The notes beneath the pieces are model-generated. The model saw only the letters and a list, made by a program, of their open reading frames with translations, was not told where the DNA came from and ran no database searches. The position numbers were made by a program, and so were the translations under genes. Source: Burkholderiaceae bacterium (GTDB taxonomy: Bacteria > Pseudomonadota > Gammaproteobacteria > Burkholderiales > Burkholderiaceae). From it: DNA of 9,883 nucleotides. Position 1 is the stretch's first letter. Each line of letters starts with the position of its first letter. This document shows positions 1 to 7,152 of the stretch, piece by piece. Where the stretch lies: positions 1 through 9,883 of the forward strand of contig JASLEM010000239.1 of NCBI GenBank assembly GCA_030151165.1, in the 5' to 3' direction.

Positions 1-701
1 TCGGCGTCAAGGTGACGAAGGTCGACGCGAGCGGCGAGGGCGTCCAGGTCTCGTACACCGACGCCAAGGGCGCCGAGCAGGTGCTGGCGGTCGACAAGCT
101 GATCGTCTCGATCGGCCGCGTCCCCAACACGATCGGCCTGAACCCCGAGGCCGTCGGCCTGAAGCTCGACGAGCGCGGCGCGATCGTCGTCGACGACGAG
201 TGCAAGACGAACCTGCCGGGCGTCTGGGCGATCGGCGACGTCGTGCGCGGCCCGATGCTCGCGCACAAGGCCGAGGAAGAGGGCGTCGCCGTCGCGGAAC
301 GCATGGCGGGCCAGCACGGCCACGTCAACTTCAACACGGTGCCCTGGGTCATCTACACGAGCCCGGAGATCGCGTGGGTGGGCCAGACCGAGCAGGCGCT
401 CAAGGCCTCCGGCCGCGAGTACAAGGCCGGCCAGTTCCCGTTCCTCGCCAACGGCCGCGCGCGCGCGCTCGGCGACACGACCGGCTTCGTCAAGTTCCTC
501 GCCGACGCGAAGACCGACGAGATCCTGGGCGTGCACATGATCGGCCCGATGGTCTCGGAGCTGATCTCGGAAGCCTGCGTCGCGATGGAGTTCAAGGCCT
601 CGGCCGAGGACATCGCGCGCATCTGCCACGCGCACCCGTCGCTGTCGGAAGCGACCAAGGAAGCCGCGCTCGCGATCGACAAGCGGACACTGAACTTCTA
701 A
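1..701 (+). CDS. lpdA: Dihydrolipoyl dehydrogenase (E3), C-terminal part
   Basis: The reading frame is open to the left edge (first full codon at 3) and ends in TAA, so only about the last 233 residues of a usually ~475-residue flavoprotein are present. E3 reoxidises the dihydrolipoyl groups of 2-oxoacid dehydrogenase complexes with FAD and a redox disulfide, passing electrons to NAD+. Seen here: the end of the NAD domain (VSIGRVPNT), the FAD-contacting stretch [20 protein letters not shown], the interface domain beginning near [15 protein letters not shown], and the C-terminal HAHPSLSE segment holding the His-Glu pair that serves as the active-site base across the dimer. The redox disulfide lies off the window. 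In Burkholderiales the E3 gene next to zapE is typically the last gene of the 2-oxoglutarate dehydrogenase cluster (odhA-odhB-odhL), so that complex is the likely partner; this is inferred because E1 and E2 are not visible. Confidence 0.95.
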   Translation, partial: GVKVTKVDASGEGVQVSYTDAKGAEQVLAVDKLIVSIGRVPNTIGLNPEAVGLKLDERGAIVVDDECKTNLPGVWAIGDVVRGPMLAHKAEEEGVAVAERMAGQHGHVNFNTVPWVIYTSPEIAWVGQTEQALKASGREYKAGQFPFLANGRARALGDTTGFVKFLADAKTDEILGVHMIGPMVSELISEACVAMEFKASAEDIARICHAHPSLSEATKEAALAIDKRTLNF

Positions 702-705
702 GCCA

Positions 706-721
706 CGTTCCCACCGGAACG
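706..721 (+). terminator. Hairpin just after lpdA, weak terminator candidate
   Basis: A perfect 6-bp stem, CGTTCC (706-711) and GGAACG (716-721), with a 4-base loop starts five bases after the lpdA stop codon. There is no T-run after it, so it is not a classical intrinsic terminator. It may stabilise the mRNA 3' end or attenuate read-through into zapE. Confidence 0.3.
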
Positions 722-806
722 CACGCGGGCCGACGCCTGTCGCGAACAACGCGGCGAGGCCGAGGCCCGCTCCTCCATCGACGATCCCGATCTCGTCCCC
801 GATCCC

Positions 807-1907
807 ATGCCGACGGTCACCGAACTCTACGAACAGACGTTGAAGGAACGCGGCTACACGGCCGACGCCGCCCAGCTGAACGCCGTCGCGGCGCTGCAGC
901 GTTGCGAGGACGAGTGGGTCGCGTACAAGTCGCGGCGCGGCAATGCGCTCACCAAGATGCTGGTGCGTCCGCCGATACCCCGTGGGGTGTACATGTACGG
1001 CGGCGTCGGGCGCGGCAAGAGCTTCCTCATGGACTGCTTCTTCCAGGCCGTGCCGCTCAAGCGCAAGACGCGCCTGCACTTCCACGAGTTCATGCGCGAG
1101 GTGCACCGCCAGCTGCACGAGCTGAAGGGCATGGCCGACCCGCTGCAGGAGCTCGGCCGCCAGATCTCGCTGAAGTACCGGCTGATCTGCTTCGACGAGT
1201 TCCACATCGCCGACGTCACCGACGCGATGATCCTGCACCGGCTGCTGGTGTCGCTGTTCGAGAACCGCGTCTCGTTCGTCACGACCTCCAACTTCAAGCC
1301 CGATGACCTCTACCCGAACGGCCTGAACCGCGACCGCATCCTGCCCGCGATCGACCTGCTCAACGAGAAGCTCGAGGTCATCAACGTCGACGCCGGCACC
1401 GACTACCGCCAGCGCACGCTGACCGACGCGAAGCTGTACCACACGCCGTTGGGGGCCCAGGCCGACGCCGAGATGACCGCGATCTTCGACCAGCTCGCCG
1501 AGGCGCGCGACGAGGATCCGCTGCTGCACATCGAGCACCGCGAGATCCGCGCGCGCCGGCGCGCCGGCGGCGTCGTGTGGTTCGACTTCAAGCAGCTGTG
1601 CGGCGGCCCGCGCTCGATGAACGACTACCTCGAGCTCGCGACGCAGTTCCACACGCTGCTGCTCTCCGACGTGCCGCAGATGGCGCCGCGCCTGGCTTCC
1701 GAGGCGCGCCGCTTCACGTGGCTGGTCGACGTGCTGTACGACCGCCGCGTCAAGCTGGTGCTCTCGGCCGAGGTGCCGCCCGAGGACCTGTACCTCGACG
1801 GCCCGCTCGCCCACGAATTCCCGCGCACGATCTCGCGCCTGCACGAGATGCAGTCGAAGGAATACCTCGAGATCGACAAGCGCGACGTCGACACGCGGCT
1901 GACTTGA
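807..1907 (+). CDS. zapE: Cell division protein ZapE (AFG1-like AAA ATPase)
   Basis: The product has 366 residues, close to E. coli ZapE (375). ZapE is a cytoplasmic P-loop ATPase that associates with FtsZ rings during constriction, mainly under stress or low oxygen; the mitochondrial homologue AFG1/LACE1 acts in protein quality control. Visible motifs are Walker A GGVGRGKS (residues 65-72), Walker B LICFDEF (126-132), a sensor-1-like TTSN (159-162), an arginine-containing NRDRILP (174-180), and the family-typical DFKQLCGGPRSMNDY segment near 255-270. The ATG at 807 gives the normal family N-terminus (MPTVTELYEQTLKERGY); no Shine-Dalgarno sequence is visible before it. It lies 105 bp after lpdA on the same strand and could be co-transcribed with it. 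The E3-zapE order is common in beta-proteobacteria and is not evidence of a shared biochemical role. Confidence 0.95.
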   Translation: MPTVTELYEQTLKERGYTADAAQLNAVAALQRCEDEWVAYKSRRGNALTKMLVRPPIPRGVYMYGGVGRGKSFLMDCFFQAVPLKRKTRLHFHEFMREVHRQLHELKGMADPLQELGRQISLKYRLICFDEFHIADVTDAMILHRLLVSLFENRVSFVTTSNFKPDDLYPNGLNRDRILPAIDLLNEKLEVINVDAGTDYRQRTLTDAKLYHTPLGAQADAEMTAIFDQLAEARDEDPLLHIEHREIRARRRAGGVVWFDFKQLCGGPRSMNDYLELATQFHTLLLSDVPQMAPRLASEARRFTWLVDVLYDRRVKLVLSAEVPPEDLYLDGPLAHEFPRTISRLHEMQSKEYLEIDKRDVDTRLT

Positions 1908-1926
1908 GTCGGGATCGCCGGCGACT

Positions 1927-1967
1927 GCAAAAGGAAAACGGCGCCGAGGGGCGCCGCTTCCCTTTGC
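1927..1967. terminator. Bidirectional intrinsic terminator between zapE and the PP2C gene
   Basis: A GC stem, CGGCGCC (1939-1945) and GGCGCCG (1950-1956), with loop GAGG is flanked by complementary outer arms: GCAAA (1927-1931) pairs with TTTGC (1963-1967), and GGAA/TTCC can pair with small bulges. The A-rich left arm and T-rich right arm give a U-rich tail in either direction. It sits between two convergent genes, where a shared terminator is expected. Confidence 0.75.
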
Positions 1968-1981
1968 ATCCTCGCGCTCGA

Positions 1982-2752
1982 TCAGGCCGGCATCGCCTCG
2001 ACGCGCACCAGCACGATCGACAGGTTGTCGCCGGACCCCCGGGCCCGCTGGCGCGCCTTGCTGATCAGCATCTCGCTGGCCTCGCGCGGCGACAGCGCGT
2101 TGATGATGGCGCCGATCTCGCGCGCGGTGAGGTAGTGCCAGAGGCCGTCGCTGCAGGCCATCAGCGAGTCGCCGATCTCGAGGTGGTCGATCGTGTTGAG
2201 CTCGACCGGCGGATCCTGCTGCGTGCCGAGGCAGCCCGTCAGCAGGTTGGACTGCGGGTGCGTGTTGGCCTTCTCCTCGGTCAGCCGGCCTTCGTCGATG
2301 AGGCGCTGCACGTAGGAATGATCCTTGGTGCGGCGCACGAGCTCGGCGCCACGGAAGTGGTAGATCCGCGAGTCGCCCGCGTGCACCGTGTAGGCGCGGC
2401 GGTCGGGCATCACGAGGAAGGCCGCCAGCGTGCTGTGCGGTTCTTCCTCGGCGGTGATCGCGGTCAGCTTGATCATCAGGTGCGACTCGACGACGAGGCT
2501 GGTCAGCATCGCCGACGGGTCGTCGCGCGCGGGCGAGAAGCGCTCGAACACCTGGCGCGCGGTCATCACGACCTGGTCGGCGGCGGTGCGGCCGCCACTC
2601 TTGCCGCCCATGCCGTCGGCCACCAGGCCCAGCGCGCAGCCCGCGATGCGCGGGTGCACCAGCAGCTCGATCTGGTCCTGCTGGTAGGCGCGGTCGCCCT
2701 TGTGCAGGCCGGTGGCGGCAGAAATGCGGAAGCCTTGCGTGGTCGTGTTCAT
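1982..2752 (-). CDS. PP2C-family Ser/Thr protein phosphatase
   Basis: The product has 256 residues, a single PP2C domain with no membrane segment or signal peptide, so a soluble cytoplasmic Mn/Mg-dependent phosphatase of the Stp/PrpC type. The metal-binding and catalytic motifs are complete: RAYQQD (21-26), ADGMGG (45-50), HAGDSRIYHF (124-133), CSDGLW (200-205) and SGDNLSIVLV (240-249). I chose the ATG at 2752 because the product (MNTTTQGFRISAATGLHKGD) begins at the domain. An in-frame ATG at 2800 would add 16 unlike residues and overlap the start codon of the divergent gene. No Ser/Thr kinase, FHA or secretion gene is adjacent, so the partner kinase is unknown. It converges on zapE with a shared terminator. 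The family call is firm; the substrate cannot be inferred. Confidence 0.93.
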   Translation of the reverse strand: MNTTTQGFRISAATGLHKGDRAYQQDQIELLVHPRIAGCALGLVADGMGGKSGGRTAADQVVMTARQVFERFSPARDDPSAMLTSLVVESHLMIKLTAITAEEEPHSTLAAFLVMPDRRAYTVHAGDSRIYHFRGAELVRRTKDHSYVQRLIDEGRLTEEKANTHPQSNLLTGCLGTQQDPPVELNTIDHLEIGDSLMACSDGLWHYLTAREIGAIINALSPREASEMLISKARQRARGSGDNLSIVLVRVEAMPA

Positions 2753-2798
2753 GGTCGCCAATATAAACTGTGAATGTGCCCAGGACGGGCCAAGCGAC
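2753..2798. promoter_or_regulatory. Divergent promoter region between the PP2C gene and the DUF465 gene
   Basis: This 46-bp gap contains an AT-rich island (AATATAAACT, about 2760-2769) in an otherwise very GC-rich window. It offers TATAAA (2762-2767) on the plus strand and TATATT/TTTATA on the minus strand as -10 candidates. I find no well-spaced -35 for either direction, so the promoter call rests on composition and divergent layout. AGGA at 2782-2785 is a distant ribosome-site candidate for the plus-strand gene. Confidence 0.45.
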
Positions 2799-3002
2799 AT
2801 GAATGAATCCCTGCATAGCCCACAACGTCACCTGATCGAGCTCCGGATGGAGCATGCCGACCTCGACCAGCTGATCGACCGCGCGGGCGAGCAATCCACG
2901 ATCGACGAGCTGGCGCTCAAGCGCCTGAAGAAGCGCCGTCTCCTCCTGCGCGACCAGATCGCGCTCATCGAAGCTGAACTCGACCCTCCCGAATCCGCCT
3001 GA
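2799..3002 (+). CDS. Small DUF465/YdcH-like (SlyX-like) coiled-coil protein
   Basis: The product has 67 residues starting MNESLHSPQRHLIELRMEHA. It is a short charged alpha-helical protein with the pattern of the DUF465/YdcH family: a helix of the form HLIELRMEHADLDQLID, a short acidic turn (STIDE), then a Lys/Arg-rich helix (LALKRLKKRRLLLRDQIALI). Heptad-like Leu/Ile spacing suggests a two-helix coiled-coil hairpin. The cellular role of the family is not established. The ATG at 2799 is preferred over an upstream in-frame ATG at 2700, because the stretch between lies inside the PP2C gene and does not resemble the family. It is followed after 55 bp by the helicase gene on the same strand, so the two are probably co-transcribed. 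Confidence 0.8.
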   Translation: MNESLHSPQRHLIELRMEHADLDQLIDRAGEQSTIDELALKRLKKRRLLLRDQIALIEAELDPPESA

Positions 3003-3057
3003 GGCGGCGGACGACGCCCCCGACGTCGCCGCTTCCGGCAACGATGCGCCCGCCCTG

Positions 3058-5040
3058 GTGCAGGCGACCGTGCGCGCGCTGTCGGCCGACGGCCCGCTCG
3101 GCCGCGAGGACGACGCCTACCTGGAGCGCGACGGCCAGCTGCGGATGGCGGCCGCGGTCGCGCAGGCGATCGAGGATCGGGCGACGCTGGTGGTCGAGGC
3201 CGGGACGGGCGTCGGCAAGACCTTCGCCTACCTCGTGCCGGTGATCCTGGCGGGCCGGCGCGCGCTGGTGTCGACGGCGACCAAGAACCTGCAGGACCAG
3301 CTCTTCTACCGCGACCTGCCGCGCCTCGTCACGGCGCTCGGCGTGCCGCTGTCGACGGCGCTGCTCAAGGGGCGCTCCAGCTACCTGTGCCCGTACCGGA
3401 TGGAGCGCGCGCGCAGCGAGGCGACGTTCGCCGACCGCCTCGCGATCCGCGCGCTGTCGCGCATCGAGGTGTGGGCGCAGTCGACCGTGTCGGGCGACCT
3501 CAGCGAGGTCGAAGGGCTGGACGAGCGCTCGGAGGTCATCCCGCTCGTCACCTCCACGCGCGAGAACTGCCTCGGCAGCGAATGCCCGAAGTTCGCCGTC
3601 TGCCCGGTGATGAAGGCGCGGCGCGACGCGATGGCGGCCGACGTCGTCGTCGTCAACCACCACCTGTTCTTCGCCGACATGGCGCTGCGCGAAGGCGGCG
3701 TGGCCGAGCTGCTGCCGTCGGTCGACGTCGCCGTGTTCGACGAGGCGCACCAGATGGTCGACATTGGCGTGCAGTTCCTCGGCCAGACGCTGGCGACCGG
3801 CCAGGCGATCGACCTCGCGCGCGACCTCGTCGGCGCCGGCCTGCAGCAGGCGCGCGGTCTCGCGCCCTGGACGGAGCTCGCCGCGAAGATGGAGCTGCTC
3901 GCACGCGAGGTGCGCCTGGCCGCGGGCGGGCCGAAGGCGCATTCGATGGGCGCGGGTGGTGGCTCCGGCGGCATGGGCAGCACGCGCCGGCCGTGGGAGC
4001 AGATCGAGGCCGAGGGCCTGCTGGCCGACGCGCTCGCGGCGCTGGCCTCGCACTGCGCGTCGCTCGTCGAGGCGCTGGAGCCGATCCAGGACGTCGGCCC
4101 CGACTTCGTCAAGCTGCGCGGCCGCTGCGACTCGATGCGCTCGCAGTGCGTCCGCTTCCAGGGCGCCGCGCCGGAAGGGCAGGTGCGCTGGGCCGACCTG
4201 ACGACGCACCAGGCGCGGCTCGTCGAGTCGCCGCTGGACATCGGCGGCCCGCTGAGCGTGCAGCGCGAGGCGTCGCCGCGCGCGTGGATCTTCACGTCGG
4301 CGACGCTGGGCGACGACGAGGCGCTGACCTGGTTCTCCGAACCCGCGGGCCTGGACGACGCGCGCAAGCTGCGGGTCGACAGCCCGTTCGACTACGAGGC
4401 GAACTCGTGCGTCTACGTGCCGCCGCGCTTCGCCGCGCCGGCCGACGCGCACCACGCGGAGAGCGTCGGCCGCGCGGCCGCCCATTGCGCCGCGGCGCTG
4501 CGCGGGCGCACCTTCGTGCTGACCACCACGCTGCGCGCGATGCGCAGCGCGGCGCAGGCGATCGAGGTGGAGCTCGGCAAGCTGGGCGTGCAGCTCGAGG
4601 TGCTCGTGCAGGGCTCGCTGCCCAAGCGCGCGATGCTCGAGCGCTTCGCGCGCGGCAACAGCGTGCTGGTGGGCTCGCAGAGTTTCTGGGAGGGCATCGA
4701 CGTGCCCGGCGACGCGCTGCAGTGCGTGCTGATCGACAAGCTGCCGTTCCCGCCGCCCAACGACCCGCTGATCGAAGCCCGCGTCAAGCGCCTGCAATCG
4801 CAGGGCCGCGACGCGTTCAACGACTGCTTCGTCGCGGAGGCCGCGGTGTCGCTGAAGCAGGGTGCGGGCCGCCTGATCCGCACGGTCTCCGATCGCGGCC
4901 TGCTCGTGATCTGCGACTCGCGCCTGCGCACGGCGCGCTACGGCCACCGGCTGCTGTCGGCGCTGCCGCCGATGCGCCAGCTCGACGACGGCGCGCAGGC
5001 GCTGGACTGGCTGCGACAGCTGGCCTTGAGCCACGACTGA
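3058..5040 (+). CDS. yoaA: YoaA-type ATP-dependent DNA helicase (XPD/DinG family, Fe-S)
   Basis: The product has 660 residues, close to E. coli YoaA (636), and is a 5'-3' superfamily 2 helicase of the XPD/Rad3 type. YoaA acts with the HolC (chi) clamp-loader subunit in repair of stalled forks. Motifs: Walker A EAGTGVGKT (47-55); the four iron-sulfur ligands Cys111, Cys171, Cys176 and Cys182 (in LKGRSSYLC and ENCLGSECPKFAVC); VVVVNHHLFFADM (196-208); DEAH box (228-231); SQSFWEGIDVPGD (540-552); and motif VI QGAGRLIR (601-608). Wording around the cysteines and motif VI is closer to YoaA than to DinG. A Gly/Ser/Met-rich linker (about 296-308) looks like a lineage-specific insert. The start is uncertain: GTG at 3058 is the only plausible codon, no Shine-Dalgarno sequence is seen, and the frame is open upstream to 2929 without ATG. 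Confidence 0.9.
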   Translation: MQATVRALSADGPLGREDDAYLERDGQLRMAAAVAQAIEDRATLVVEAGTGVGKTFAYLVPVILAGRRALVSTATKNLQDQLFYRDLPRLVTALGVPLSTALLKGRSSYLCPYRMERARSEATFADRLAIRALSRIEVWAQSTVSGDLSEVEGLDERSEVIPLVTSTRENCLGSECPKFAVCPVMKARRDAMAADVVVVNHHLFFADMALREGGVAELLPSVDVAVFDEAHQMVDIGVQFLGQTLATGQAIDLARDLVGAGLQQARGLAPWTELAAKMELLAREVRLAAGGPKAHSMGAGGGSGGMGSTRRPWEQIEAEGLLADALAALASHCASLVEALEPIQDVGPDFVKLRGRCDSMRSQCVRFQGAAPEGQVRWADLTTHQARLVESPLDIGGPLSVQREASPRAWIFTSATLGDDEALTWFSEPAGLDDARKLRVDSPFDYEANSCVYVPPRFAAPADAHHAESVGRAAAHCAAALRGRTFVLTTTLRAMRSAAQAIEVELGKLGVQLEVLVQGSLPKRAMLERFARGNSVLVGSQSFWEGIDVPGDALQCVLIDKLPFPPPNDPLIEARVKRLQSQGRDAFNDCFVAEAAVSLKQGAGRLIRTVSDRGLLVICDSRLRTARYGHRLLSALPPMRQLDDGAQALDWLRQLALSHD

Positions 5041-5128
5041 CCGTCGAGGACGCGAACCGCGACAAGGAGACCGCGGTCGCGCAGCAGCGCGTGAACGACG
5101 CGTGCAACTGATCGCCGGGGCGCGGACG

Positions 5129-5153
5129 AAAAAAATGGCCGCGAGGCGGCCAT
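5129..5153 (-). terminator. Intrinsic terminator of bamD
   Basis: An 8-bp perfect stem, ATGGCCGC (5135-5142) and GCGGCCAT (5146-5153), has a 3-base loop. Next to it is a run of seven A (5129-5135), which reads as T after the hairpin on the minus strand. It lies about 20 bp beyond the bamD stop codon. In the plus direction no T-run follows the stem, so it is a poorer stop for the converging helicase transcript. Confidence 0.9.
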
Positions 5154-5174
5154 CCGTCGTTCAGCGCGATGCGC

Positions 5175-5993
5175 TCAGTTCCAGAGCTGCCACCACGGCC
5201 GCTTGGCCTTCGCCTCGGCGGTGAACGAGCTCTCCGGGAAGTTCTTGTCGAGGACGCGCTGGGCATCGTCGCGCAGCGTCGTCAGCCCCAGCTTGTCGTA
5301 GGCCTCGACCATGATCGCCAGCGCCTCCGGCGTCGACGCCGTCTGCGGGAACTCGAGCACCGATTCCTTGGCGCGGTTCGCGGCCGCCACGTACGCGGTG
5401 CGGCGCATGTAGTACGCGGCGACGCGCACTTCGTACTCGGCGAGCTGGTTGACGGTGAAGTTCATGCGGATGCGCGCGTCGGGCGAGTAGCGCGAGTCCG
5501 GGAACTGCTCGACGAGCTGCTTGAACGCCTGGTACGACTCGCGCGCGGCTGCCTGGTCGCGCTCCGAGAGGTTCTGGCCCGACAGGTTGCCGAGGAAGCC
5601 CAGGTCGTCGTTGAAGTTGATGCAGCCCTTCAGGTACAGCGCGTAGTCGAGCGCGGGGCTCGACGGGTGCAGCTTGATGAAGCGGTCGATCGTCGCGAGG
5701 GCCTGGACCTTGTCGGCCGTCTTCCAATACAGGTACGCGAGCTCGAGTTGGGCCTGCTGCGCGAGAATGGAGCCTGCGGCCTTGCCTTCGATGCGGTCGA
5801 GCGACTTGATCGCGCGGTCGTAGTTGGCCGACTCGACGTCCTCCATCGCGTCGGCGTACAGCTTCTCCACCGGAGAGGCGGCGTCCTTCTCGGCCTGGGT
5901 GCTGCCGCAGGCGGCCAGCATCGCCGCCAGGGCGAGCGGCACGGCACGGGCGCCGAGCGCGGAGAAGCGGCGGGAAGCAATCGAAAAGGTCAT
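5175..5993 (-). CDS. bamD: Outer membrane assembly lipoprotein BamD (ComL)
   Basis: The product has 272 residues. BamD is the essential lipoprotein of the BAM complex and, with BamA, inserts beta-barrel proteins into the outer membrane. The N-terminus has basic residues (RR at 8-9, R16), a hydrophobic stretch (AVPLALAAML) and a lipobox LAAC with Cys29 as lipidation site. Gly at +2 rather than Asp fits outer-membrane sorting. The mature part shows TPR-like helices: EKLYADAMEDVESANYDRAI, the YALYLKGCINFNDD segment typical of ComL/BamD, and FPDSRYSPDARIRM. It ends in RPWWQLWN, a Trp-rich end as in beta-proteobacterial BamD. The start at 5993 gives a normal signal peptide; an in-frame ATG at 6044 would put 17 extra residues before it and lie within the divergent promoter. 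It is divergent from rluD, as in E. coli. Confidence 0.96.
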   Translation of the reverse strand: MTFSIASRRFSALGARAVPLALAAMLAACGSTQAEKDAASPVEKLYADAMEDVESANYDRAIKSLDRIEGKAAGSILAQQAQLELAYLYWKTADKVQALATIDRFIKLHPSSPALDYALYLKGCINFNDDLGFLGNLSGQNLSERDQAAARESYQAFKQLVEQFPDSRYSPDARIRMNFTVNQLAEYEVRVAAYYMRRTAYVAAANRAKESVLEFPQTASTPEALAIMVEAYDKLGLTTLRDDAQRVLDKNFPESSFTAEAKAKRPWWQLWN

Positions 5994-6047
5994 TGGCTGG
6001 GCGCGCCGCAGCGCTTGGTCGCAGGTCAGATGGAAAGAATCCACGGA

Positions 6048-6076
6048 ATTATATGAGTCCCCAGAACGAGCACGAA
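6048..6076 (-). promoter_or_regulatory. Probable sigma70 promoter of bamD
   Basis: On the minus strand a perfect TATAAT lies at 6053-6048, with TTCGTG at 6076-6071 as a weak -35 at 17-bp spacing. The predicted start of transcription is near 6041, giving a leader of about 47 nt before the bamD ATG at 5993. The -10 overlaps the first base of the rluD start codon and the -35 lies inside rluD, so the two genes share this DNA. No comparable plus-strand promoter is clear in the 59-bp gap. Confidence 0.6.
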
Positions 6077-7060
6077 ACCGCCTCCCCGCCGGACGAGGTC
6101 GAACCCGACGAGGAATCCTCGGAGATCCGCACGGCCTCGGTCGGCCTGAAGCAGCACGGCGAGCGGCTGGACAAGATCCTGACGTCCATCGCGCCCGAGT
6201 TCTCGCGCGCGCACCTGCAGAGCCTGATCGCCGACGGGCGCGTGCAGGTCGACGGCAAGGTCGCGACGAGCGCGTCCGCGCGCGTGAAGGCGGGCCTGAA
6301 GATCCAGGTCGAGCTCGTGAAGCCGTCGCAGGACCAGGCGTTCAAGCCGGAGGACGTCCCGCTCGACGTCGTCTACGAGGACGAGCACGTGCTCGTCGTC
6401 AACAAGCCCGCGGGCCTGGTCGTGCACCCGGCGGCGGGCAACTGGTCGGGCACGCTGCTGAACGGCGTGCTGTTCCGCGACCCGGCGGCGGCCGCGCTGC
6501 CGCGCGCGGGCATCGTGCACCGGCTCGACAAGGACACCTCGGGCCTGATGGTGGTCGGCCGCTCGCTCGAGGCGGTCACGGGCCTGGTGCGCGACATCGC
6601 GGCGCGCGTCGTCAGCCGCAAGTACATGGCGCTGGCGCACGGCCGGCTGAAGTACGAACAGGACACGATCGAGGCCCCGGTCGGGCGCGATCCGAAGGTG
6701 CGCGTGCGCATGGCGGTGACGCAGAACGGCAAGCCGGCGAAGACCGACATCGACCAGGTCGGCTACGGCCAGGGCATCGCGGCCGTGTGGTGCACGCTGC
6801 ACACCGGGCGCACCCACCAGATCCGCGTGCACATGGCGTTCCGCGGGCATCCGCTGGTGTCGGACGAGGTCTACGGCGGCCGGCCGGCGCTCGGCATGAA
6901 GCGCCAGGCGCTGCACGCCGCGCACCTCGCGTTCAAGCATCCGGTGACGGGCGAGGCGCTGTCGTTCGACTGCCCGCCGCCGGAGGATTTCGCGCAGGCG
7001 TGGGCGCAGATCGTCGTCGACGAGGAGCCCGCGGACGACGACGAGGACGAGGACTGGTGA
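6053..7060 (+). CDS. rluD: 23S rRNA pseudouridine synthase RluD
   Basis: The product has 335 residues. RluD converts uridines 1911, 1915 and 1917 (E. coli numbering, helix 69 of 23S rRNA) to pseudouridine. Layout: an acidic N-terminal leader (1-28), an S4 RNA-binding domain (about 36-85, GERLDKILTSIAPEFSRAHL), then the RluA-type catalytic domain with VYEDEHVLVVNKPAGLVVHP (107-126), the signature HRLDKDTSG (156-164; catalytic Asp159), and TGRTHQIRVHM near the end of the fold. The last 14 residues are almost all acidic (DEEPADDDEDEDW). The ATG at 6053 is preceded by a weak GGA at 6045-6047. The divergent bamD neighbour matches the E. coli arrangement, but the pgeF (yfiH) gene that follows rluD there is absent here. 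Confidence 0.95.
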   Translation: MSPQNEHETASPPDEVEPDEESSEIRTASVGLKQHGERLDKILTSIAPEFSRAHLQSLIADGRVQVDGKVATSASARVKAGLKIQVELVKPSQDQAFKPEDVPLDVVYEDEHVLVVNKPAGLVVHPAAGNWSGTLLNGVLFRDPAAAALPRAGIVHRLDKDTSGLMVVGRSLEAVTGLVRDIAARVVSRKYMALAHGRLKYEQDTIEAPVGRDPKVRVRMAVTQNGKPAKTDIDQVGYGQGIAAVWCTLHTGRTHQIRVHMAFRGHPLVSDEVYGGRPALGMKRQALHAAHLAFKHPVTGEALSFDCPPPEDFAQAWAQIVVDEEPADDDEDEDW

Positions 7061-7068
7061 CCGCCGGA

Positions 7069-7093
7069 GCGGGCCCGGACGACGCGGGCCCGC
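7069..7093. terminator. Strong GC hairpin after rluD
   Basis: A 9-bp perfect stem, GCGGGCCCG (7069-7077) and CGGGCCCGC (7085-7093), with a 7-base loop starts eight bases after the rluD stop. Each arm is itself built on a CGGGCCCG palindrome, so alternative pairings are possible. There is no T-run on either side; a weak terminator or a 3'-end stabiliser of rluD mRNA is the likeliest role. Confidence 0.45.
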
Positions 7094-7121
7094 GGGGCGC
7101 GAAGGACGCCCGCGCCGATAT

Positions 7122-7152
7122 TTCGGCGGCGAGCCGGCGCAGGGGCTACAAT
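7122..7152 (+). promoter_or_regulatory. Candidate promoter for scpB-rluB
   Basis: TACAAT at 7147-7152 matches five of six bases of the sigma70 -10 consensus. No good -35 lies at 17 bp (CGGCGG at 7124-7129); TTCGGC at 7122-7127 is the nearest TT-containing match but at 19-bp spacing. The element follows the rluD hairpin and precedes the lower-GC leader, where a promoter would be expected. Transcription would begin near 7159, leaving a leader of roughly 245 nt before scpB. Confidence 0.5.

Noticed and set aside
1551..1564. 14-bp perfect palindrome GCGCGCCGGCGCGC
   Set aside because: It lies inside zapE over Arg/Ala codons; such palindromes arise easily from GC-rich codon choice and nothing around it suggests a site.
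1577..2773. 398-codon plus-strand open frame spanning the end of zapE and the whole phosphatase gene
   Set aside because: It crosses a terminator and covers parts of two real convergent genes, and its translation has no family signature.
2965..5034. 689-codon open frame on the minus strand opposite the helicase
   Set aside because: It is antisense to a complete YoaA gene with all motifs, is extremely rich in Arg, Ala, His and Gln, and resembles no family. It is the expected artefact of very high third-position GC.
5069..5078. Palindrome GACCGCGGTC after the helicase stop
   Set aside because: Short, without a T-run or paired operator-like copy; too weak to call a terminator or binding site.
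3387..5111. 574-codon plus-strand open frame in a second frame of the helicase gene
   Set aside because: Out-of-frame shadow with an Arg/Ala/Gly/Pro composition typical of off-frame reading of GC-rich codons; the other frame encodes the real helicase.
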